Assembly: GCF_030812475.1 (NCBI RefSeq)
Contig: NZ_JAUSSR010000001.1
Span: 682,001 to 746,000 of the forward strand
DNA from: Pseudomonas lini
GTDB lineage: Bacteria; Pseudomonadota; Gammaproteobacteria; Pseudomonadales; Pseudomonadaceae
Direction: 5' to 3'
Length of the DNA stretch: 64,000 bases
Positions 58,217-64,000 of the stretch are shown here, piece by piece; positions within the stretch are counted from its first letter, which is position 1, and the number at the start of each line of letters is the position of its first letter. The notes under the pieces were generated by a model. That model was not told the origin of the DNA, did no database searches, and saw nothing but the letters and a program-made list of their open reading frames with translations. Made by a program: the position numbers and the translations under genes.

Positions 58217-59224
58217 TCACTGAGCCGCGACGGCGGGCGTGTTGAGCAACACGATCGCAGCGGTCACCAGCATGTTGACGAGGGTCAGCGGCAGGCAGAA
58301 CTTCCAGCTGAAGTCCATCACTTGGTCATACCGTGGGCGCGGGATCGAGGCGCGCAGCAGGATGAAGAACATGATGAAGAACGCGGTTTTCAGCGCGAAC
58401 CAGATGAACGGGATCTGCGGCAGAATGCCGAACGGGCCGTGCCAGCCACCGAAGAACAAGGTCACCAGCAGCGCCGAAATCAGCACGATGCCGATGTACT
58501 CGCCGACGAAGAACATGCCCCATTTCATGCCGGCGTATTCAATGTGGTAACCGTCGGCCAGTTCCTGTTCCGCTTCCGGCTGGTCGAACGGGTGACGGTG
58601 AGTCACGGCGACGCCGGCAATGAAGAAGGTCAGGAAACCGAAGATCTGCGGAATGACGAACCACATGTTCTGCGCCTGGTATTCAACGATGTCGCGCATG
58701 TTGAACGAGCCGACCTGGATCACGATGCCCATCAGCGACAGGCCCATGAACACTTCGTACGACACGGTCTGTGCCGAGGCCCGCAAGCTGCCCAACAGGG
58801 CGAACTTGTTGTTGCTCGACCAGCCGGCGAACAGCACCGCGTAGACCGACAGACCGGCCATGGCGAAGAAGAACAGGATGCCGATGTTGATGTCCGCCAC
58901 GCCCCAGGTCGGGGTGATCGGGATGATCGCGAACGCAATCAGCAAGGCGCTCATGGCCACGACCGGTGCCAGGGTGAAGATCACCTTGTCGGCGAACGGT
59001 GGCGTCCAGTCTTCCTTGAAGAACATCTTGATCATGTCGGCGGCGATCTGGAACGCGCCGAACGGGCCGACGCGGTTCGGACCGTAACGGTCCTGCCAGA
59101 GGGCGAGCAGACGACGCTCGACCCAGCTCAGCAGGGCGCCGCACACCACCACGGCGAGCAGGATCACCACGGCCTTGAGGACCGCGATGATCACGTCGAT
59201 CACTTCAGGAGTGAACCAGGTCAT
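58217..59224 (-). CDS. nuoH: NADH-quinone oxidoreductase subunit H
   Basis: 335 residues, eight helices. Quinone-chamber subunit; the cytoplasmic loop with [14 protein letters not shown] and the acidic [20 protein letters not shown] segment are conserved. Its ATG overlaps the nuoG stop (ATGA). Confidence 0.96.
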   Translation of the reverse strand: MTWFTPEVIDVIIAVLKAVVILLAVVVCGALLSWVERRLLALWQDRYGPNRVGPFGAFQIAADMIKMFFKEDWTPPFADKVIFTLAPVVAMSALLIAFAIIPITPTWGVADINIGILFFFAMAGLSVYAVLFAGWSSNNKFALLGSLRASAQTVSYEVFMGLSLMGIVIQVGSFNMRDIVEYQAQNMWFVIPQIFGFLTFFIAGVAVTHRHPFDQPEAEQELADGYHIEYAGMKWGMFFVGEYIGIVLISALLVTLFFGGWHGPFGILPQIPFIWFALKTAFFIMFFILLRASIPRPRYDQVMDFSWKFCLPLTLVNMLVTAAIVLLNTPAVAAQ

Positions 59225-61935
59225 TGAGCTGCCTCCTGCAGACCGTCAACGGAAAAGCCTGCGATCGCTGGCGGAATGCCGGCGATGCCCGCAGGCAATG
59301 CAACCAGGCCGGCACCCAGCTCTTCGTTGATGCGCAGCGGCAGACGCAGGGTCTGGCCAGCCACGTTCAAGCTGAGCATGGCGCCGTCATTGACACCCAG
59401 GCGATCGGCTTCGGATTTGGCCAAGGCGACGTAAGCGGCCGGGATGCGCTCCTGAACCGGCGCGGCTTTGGAAGAGTTTTCTTCGCTGCCGAACAGGTGG
59501 AAGAACGGCACGACCTGCCAGGTGCCCGGCGCCGGGTTGAACGCACGCGGAACAGCGGCGAACCAGTTCAGCGAGTCACCGGTGCTTTCGATCAGGCGGG
59601 TGCCCGGGTCGCCAGCGCGGATGTGACCACCGACTTCGTCCTGGAACTTGTTCCAGGCCTGCGGCGAGTTCCAGCCCGGAGACCAGGCGAATGGCACTTG
59701 CTGACGGGGCTCGACCGAGCCCGAGTAACCTTCCATCGAGAACGAAAACGCAGTGTCTTTGTCCTGGGAGGTACGCGGTTCGTGCACGCTGATGTCGGCG
59801 CGCATGGCGGTCCGGCCGCTGTAACGCAACGGTTCGCGGGCCAGTTTCAGGCCCTTGATGCGGAACGCGGCGGACGGTGCGGCATCGACGATGCGTGCCA
59901 GTTGCGGCGTGCTTGCAGCCACGGCGGCGGTAACGTGGTCCAGCTGGGTCCAGTCGATGGGCTGGTTCAACAGGGTGGCGCGCAGGGCATGCAGCCAGCG
60001 CCAGCCTTCATGAACCAGGATGCTCGCGTCGAGGTAAGTCGGGTCGAAGACCTGGAAGAAGCGCTGGGCGCGACCTTCCTGGCTGACCAGCGTACCGTCG
60101 CCTTCAGCGAAGCTGGCGGCTGGCAGAACCAGGTGCGCGCGATCGCTGGTCGCGGTTTTCTGATGGTCGGCCACGATCAGCACTTTCACGGCGTTCAGGG
60201 CAGCATCGACCTTGGCCTTGTCAGTGCGGGTGTACAGATCGTTTTCCAGCACGACGATGGCGTCGGCTTTACCGTCGATCACAGCCTGCAGCGCGGCATC
60301 GACCGATTCGCCACCGAGCATGGCCAGGCCGAGGCTGTTGGCCTCCGGCACGATCAGACTGATGGAACCGTTCTTCTCACGCAGCTTCAGGGCCTTGGCG
60401 ATGTTCGCCGCAGCTTCGATCAGCGCCTTGGAACCCAACGAGGTACCGGCAATGATCAATGGACGCTTGGCGGCGAGCAGGGCGTCGGCAATGCGCTTGG
60501 CCAGGTCGAGTGCTTCAGCATCCAGGCCTTCGACGGCCGGTGCGCTGGCGTCGAGGGCGTGAGCCACGGCGAAACCGATGCGCGCCAGATCGTCTGGGGC
60601 GGCGTGAACGCATTCTTCTGCGATGTCGTCGAGCTTGGTTTCAGCCAGGCTGGCGATGAACAGCGGATTCAGCGCGTCCTGGCCGATGTTCTTCACCGCG
60701 GCGTCGAGCCAGGGCTGAACGCGCATGGCGTCGGCCATGTCTTCGGCCTTGCCCTTGACCGATTGACGCAGGGACAGGGCCATGCGCGCAGCGGTCTGGG
60801 TCAGGTCTTCGCCAAGGACGAAGATCGCGTCGTGGTCTTCGATGTCGCGCATGTTCGGGATCGGCAGCGGGCTGTCTTTGAGCACCTGCATCACCAGACG
60901 GATGCGTTCCAGCTCGGAGGCCTCGATACCGGAGTAGAAATGCTCGGCGCCGACCAGCTCGCGCAACGCGTAGTTGCTTTCGAGGCTGGCGCGGGGCGAA
61001 CCGATACCGACGATATTGCGACCGCGCAACAGGTCGGCGGCTTTATCCAGCGCTTCGTCCAGGGTCAGCTTGGCGCCGTTGGCCAGCAGTGGCTGGCGTG
61101 GGCGATCCTTGCGGTTGACGTAGCCATAGCCGAAACGGCCACGGTCGCACAGGAAGTACTGGTTCACCGAACCGTTGAAGCGGTTCTCGATGCGACGCAG
61201 TTCACCGTAACGCTCGCCCGGGGAGATGTTGCAACCGCTGGAGCAGCCATGGCAGATGCTCGGCGAGAACTGCATGTCCCACTTGCGGTTGTAGCGCTCG
61301 GAGTGCGTCTTGTCGGTGAACACGCCGGTCGGGCAGACCTCGGTGAGGTTGCCGGAGAACTCGCTTTCCAGGGTGCCGTCTTCAACGCGACCGAAGTACA
61401 CGTTGTCGTGGGCGCCGAATACGCCGAGGTCGGTGCCGCCGGCGTAGTCCTTATAGAAGCGCACGCAGCGGTAGCAGGCGATGCAGCGGTTCATTTCGTG
61501 ACCGATGAACGGGCCGAGATCCTGGTTCTGGTGAGTGCGCTTGGTGAAGCGATAACGGCGCTCGTTGTGGCCGGTCATCACCGTCATGTCTTGCAGGTGG
61601 CAGTGACCGCCTTCCTCACAGACCGGGCAGTCGTGAGGGTGGTTGGTCATCAGCCATTCGACGACGCTGGCGCGAAACACTTTCGCTTCTTCGTCGTCGA
61701 TGGAGATCCAGCTGCCGTCGGTGGCGGGGGTCATGCAGGACATGACGATCCGACCACGCTTGTCGTTCTCGTCGGTGTACTGCTTGACCGCGCACTGGCG
61801 GCAAGCGCCAATGCTGCCGAGGGCGGGGTGCCAGCAGAAATAAGGGATATCGAGGCCTAGCGACAGACACGCCTGTAACAGGTTGTCTGCCCCATCGACT
61901 TCGAGCTCTTTGCCGTCTACGTGGATAGTGGCCAT
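59221..61935 (-). CDS. nuoG: NADH-quinone oxidoreductase subunit G
   Basis: 904 residues. N-terminal 2Fe-2S domain ([16 protein letters not shown]), the [12 protein letters not shown] cluster, the 4Fe-4S pair [11 protein letters not shown] and CPTGVF, and the extra cluster motif CHGCSSGC (N7 type, kept as in E. coli), followed by a long molybdopterin-oxidoreductase-like domain without its cofactor function. Separated from nuoF by 137 bp. Confidence 0.96.
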   Translation of the reverse strand: MATIHVDGKELEVDGADNLLQACLSLGLDIPYFCWHPALGSIGACRQCAVKQYTDENDKRGRIVMSCMTPATDGSWISIDDEEAKVFRASVVEWLMTNHPHDCPVCEEGGHCHLQDMTVMTGHNERRYRFTKRTHQNQDLGPFIGHEMNRCIACYRCVRFYKDYAGGTDLGVFGAHDNVYFGRVEDGTLESEFSGNLTEVCPTGVFTDKTHSERYNRKWDMQFSPSICHGCSSGCNISPGERYGELRRIENRFNGSVNQYFLCDRGRFGYGYVNRKDRPRQPLLANGAKLTLDEALDKAADLLRGRNIVGIGSPRASLESNYALRELVGAEHFYSGIEASELERIRLVMQVLKDSPLPIPNMRDIEDHDAIFVLGEDLTQTAARMALSLRQSVKGKAEDMADAMRVQPWLDAAVKNIGQDALNPLFIASLAETKLDDIAEECVHAAPDDLARIGFAVAHALDASAPAVEGLDAEALDLAKRIADALLAAKRPLIIAGTSLGSKALIEAAANIAKALKLREKNGSISLIVPEANSLGLAMLGGESVDAALQAVIDGKADAIVVLENDLYTRTDKAKVDAALNAVKVLIVADHQKTATSDRAHLVLPAASFAEGDGTLVSQEGRAQRFFQVFDPTYLDASILVHEGWRWLHALRATLLNQPIDWTQLDHVTAAVAASTPQLARIVDAAPSAAFRIKGLKLAREPLRYSGRTAMRADISVHEPRTSQDKDTAFSFSMEGYSGSVEPRQQVPFAWSPGWNSPQAWNKFQDEVGGHIRAGDPGTRLIESTGDSLNWFAAVPRAFNPAPGTWQVVPFFHLFGSEENSSKAAPVQERIPAAYVALAKSEADRLGVNDGAMLSLNVAGQTLRLPLRINEELGAGLVALPAGIAGIPPAIAGFSVDGLQEAAQ

Positions 61936-62037
61936 GGTTCAAAGTTCTTCGTTGGCCCGGTGTCAGCGGGCGTGGCTAATGGAATCTTGTTATCCGCGCG
62001 AATCAACACAGCCGTTAAAGGCGTCATCGCACGAAAA

Positions 62038-62066
62038 GCGAAGGGCACGGACCCTTCGCCTTTTTT
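62038..62066. promoter_or_regulatory. Hairpin between nuoF and nuoG
   Basis: Perfect 8-bp stem GCGAAGGG (62038-62045) with CCCTTCGC (62052-62059). In the direction of nuo transcription (minus) it is followed by TTTTCG; on the plus strand by CTTTTTT. It could partly terminate or stabilise the transcript in mid-operon. Confidence 0.6.
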
Positions 62067-62072
62067 AAAGCG

Positions 62073-63428
62073 TTAAGCGCCGACTACGATCGGCCTGGCC
62101 AGAGGCGGGACGACGGCGCTGGTAGGCGCGATGCCGGCTTCGAACTCGTGGCGGAAGTATTTGATTGCGCTGCCCAACGGCTCCACGGCGCCCGGTGCGT
62201 GAGCACAGAAGGTCTTGCCAGGGCCGAGGAAACCGACCAGACCCAGCAGGGTCTCGATGTCGCCGGCTTGCCCTTCACCGTTCTCGATCGCACGCAAGAG
62301 CTTGACGCTCCACGGCAGACCGTCACGGCACGGGGTACAGAAACCGCACGACTCACGGGAGAAGAACTCTTCCATGTTGCGCAGCAGTGACACCATGTTG
62401 ACGCTGTCGTCCACCGCCATGGCCAGGCCGGTACCCATGCGGGTGCCCACCTTGGCGATGCCGCCGGCGTACATTTGGGCGTCGAGGTGTTCCGGCAACA
62501 GGAAGCCGGTGCCGGCGCCGCCTGGCTGCCAGCACTTGAGCGTGTAACCGTCGCGCATGCCGCCGGCGTAGTCTTCGAACAGCTCGCGGCCGGTGACGCC
62601 GAACGGCAATTCCCACAGGCCCGGGTTCTTGACCTTGCCGGAGAAGCCCATGAGCTTGGTGCCCATGTCTTCACTGCCTTCACGGGCCAACGATTTGTAC
62701 CAGTTCACGCCATCGGCAATGATCGCCGGCACGTTGCACAGGGTCTCGACGTTGTTCACGCAAGTCGGCTTGCCCCACACGCCTACGGCGGCCGGGAAGG
62801 GCGGCTTGGAGCGCGGGTTGGCGCGGCGGCCTTCGAGGGAGTTGATCAGTGCGGTTTCTTCACCGCAGATGTAACGCCCGGCGCCGGTGTGGACGAACAG
62901 CTCGAAATCAAAACCCGAACCCAGGATATTCTTGCCCAGCAGGCCCGCTGCCTTGGCTTCTTCCACGGCACGGTTCAGGTGCTTGGCGGCGGTGGTGTAT
63001 TCGCCACGCAGGAAGATGTAGCCACGGTAGGTTTTCAGTGCGCGGGCACTGATCAGCATGCCTTCGATCAGCAGATGGGGCAGTTGCTCCATCAGCATCC
63101 GGTCTTTCCAGGTGTTCGGCTCCATTTCATCCGCGTTGCACAGCAGGTAGCGGATGTTGATGGATTCGTCCTTGGGCATCAGGCCCCACTTCACGCCCGT
63201 GGGGAAGCCTGCACCGCCGCGGCCTTTGAGGCCGGCGTCTTTCACGGTCTGGACGATGTCGTCCTGGGCCATGTCGGCGAAAGCCTTGCGCGCGGCGGCG
63301 TAACCGTTCTTGGCCTGGTACTCGTCGAGCCACACGGCTTCGCCGTCGTCACGCAGACGCCAGGTGAGCGGGTGAGTCTCGGCTGACCGCTTGATGCGGT
63401 TGGCAGGTCCGAAGGAAGTCAGGGTCAT
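62073..63428 (-). CDS. nuoF: NADH-quinone oxidoreductase subunit F
   Basis: 451 residues; binds NADH and FMN. Glycine-rich [10 protein letters not shown] at 69-78, the [26 protein letters not shown] segment and the 4Fe-4S (N3) ligands in [15 protein letters not shown] overlaps the nuoE stop. Confidence 0.97.
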   Translation of the reverse strand: MTLTSFGPANRIKRSAETHPLTWRLRDDGEAVWLDEYQAKNGYAAARKAFADMAQDDIVQTVKDAGLKGRGGAGFPTGVKWGLMPKDESINIRYLLCNADEMEPNTWKDRMLMEQLPHLLIEGMLISARALKTYRGYIFLRGEYTTAAKHLNRAVEEAKAAGLLGKNILGSGFDFELFVHTGAGRYICGEETALINSLEGRRANPRSKPPFPAAVGVWGKPTCVNNVETLCNVPAIIADGVNWYKSLAREGSEDMGTKLMGFSGKVKNPGLWELPFGVTGRELFEDYAGGMRDGYTLKCWQPGGAGTGFLLPEHLDAQMYAGGIAKVGTRMGTGLAMAVDDSVNMVSLLRNMEEFFSRESCGFCTPCRDGLPWSVKLLRAIENGEGQAGDIETLLGLVGFLGPGKTFCAHAPGAVEPLGSAIKYFRHEFEAGIAPTSAVVPPLARPIVVGA

Positions 63429-63922
63429 ACGTAGCCCTCGAGCAATTTGGCAACGCCGGCAGGCTGCACATCACCGAAAGTGTCGTCGTCGATCATCAAC
63501 GCCGGCGCCTTGTCGCAGTTGCCGAGGCAGCAGACCGGCAGCAGGGTGAAACGACCGTCGGCGGTGGTCTGGCCCAGGCCGATGCCCAGCTTGCCCTGGA
63601 TTTCGCTGACAACCGATTCGTGGCCACCGATGTAGCAGACCATGCTGTCGCAGACGCGAATGATGTGACGGCCGACCGGTTGACGGAAGATCTGACTGTA
63701 GAAGGTCGCGACGCCTTCGACGTCGCTCGCCGGGATACCGAGGATCTCGCCGATCGCGTACAGAGCGCCATCAGGCACCCAGCCACGTTCCTTCTGGACG
63801 ATCTTCAGGGCTTCGATCGACGCCGCGCGCGGGTCTTCGTAGTGATGCAGCTCGTGCTCGATGGCCGAGCGCTCGGTTTCGCTCAGGGCGAAACGGTCTG
63901 TCTGGATAAGCGTGCTGTTCAT
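63425..63922 (-). CDS. nuoE: NADH-quinone oxidoreductase subunit E
   Basis: 165 residues. Thioredoxin-like subunit with 2Fe-2S (N1a) ligands Cys91, Cys96, Cys132 and Cys136. Starts 3 bases after the nuoCD stop. Confidence 0.96.
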   Translation of the reverse strand: MNSTLIQTDRFALSETERSAIEHELHHYEDPRAASIEALKIVQKERGWVPDGALYAIGEILGIPASDVEGVATFYSQIFRQPVGRHIIRVCDSMVCYIGGHESVVSEIQGKLGIGLGQTTADGRFTLLPVCCLGNCDKAPALMIDDDTFGDVQPAGVAKLLEGYV

Positions 63923-63924
63923 GC

Positions 63925-64000
63925 TTAGCGGTCCACGTCGGCCATAACGAAATCGATACTACCCAGGTACGCAATCAAGTCCGCGACCATGCTGCCTTTG
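63925..64000 (-). CDS. nuoC: NADH-quinone oxidoreductase fused subunit C/D (C-terminal codons only)
   Basis: Reading from the right edge on the minus strand gives KGSMVADLIAYLGSIDFVMADVDR and a TAA at 63927-63925, the conserved end of NuoD (49-kDa subunit). In Pseudomonas this subunit is fused to NuoC; the fusion itself lies outside the window. Order nuoCD-E-F-G-H-I-J-K-L-M-N is standard. Confidence 0.88.
   Translation of the reverse strand, partial: KGSMVADLIAYLGSIDFVMADVDR

Noticed and set aside
59224..61860. An 878-codon open frame opposite nuoG, and similar ones opposite nuoL (54799-56976), nuoH-J (57149-59227) and nuoN (51791-53374)
   Set aside because: All are shadows of conserved complex I genes, with Gln/His/Arg-rich nonsense translations and no ribosome sites.

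Overview
The window is a chromosomal segment from a Pseudomonas species of the P. fluorescens type. This rests on the gene content (a BqsRS-like two-component locus beside a TlpQ-like chemoreceptor, lpxH-ppiB | glnS-cysS, the nuo operon with a fused nuoCD), on high-GC codon use, and on many REP/REPIN palindromes of the Pseudomonas type scattered between genes. No rRNA, tRNA, IS element, CRISPR array or prophage was recognised.

Layout. 0-1.4 kb: 3' part of queD and a patatin-like lipase. 1.7-8.2 kb: two small PepSY proteins, a response regulator and a histidine kinase in one overlapping operon, then a chemoreceptor and a carrier of the Na+/H+ antiporter family. 8.4-11.3 kb: a LysR regulator divergent from a pair of small DMT (DUF606) membrane proteins, a metallothionein and two small unknown proteins. 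11.4-13.6 kb: selD-selU, which makes selenophosphate and uses it to convert tRNA 2-thiouridine to 2-selenouridine. 13.7-22.4 kb: single metabolic and housekeeping genes (histidine phosphatase, two GST-like proteins, a zinc-type hemB, an aromatic-ring FAD monooxygenase, a DUF1615 lipoprotein, a CBS protein, xthA). 22.6-28.7 kb: GNAT, then tamA-tamB for outer-membrane protein assembly. 29.0-33.9 kb: a MarR-controlled tripartite EmrAB-type efflux operon. 34.0-38.6 kb: lpxH-ppiB divergent from glnS-cysS. 39.0-47.2 kb: a sigma-54 enhancer-binding regulator divergent from a glpSTPQUV-like ABC uptake operon, with a readable -24/-12 promoter and a cluster of repeated upstream sites. 51.9-64.0 kb: the nuo operon (complex I) on the minus strand, from nuoN back to the last codons of nuoCD.

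Between glpV and nuoN (about 47.2-51.9 kb) lies a small accessory island that looks richer in A+T than the flanks. It holds a RES/Xre toxin-antitoxin pair with a palindromic operator, a DUF6124-like gene preceded by a strongly structured, possibly non-coding leader, the remains of an effector gene still overlapping an intact immunity-like membrane protein gene, a second detached effector fragment, and a HigB/HigA-type toxin-antitoxin pair. This is the least explained part of the window.

Regulatory DNA that can be read directly includes twin 12-bp palindromes in the emr promoter, six TGTTCA hexamers plus a GG-N10-GC promoter in front of the glp genes, a palindrome and hairpin ahead of hemB, and intrinsic terminators after cysS, glpV and nuoN.
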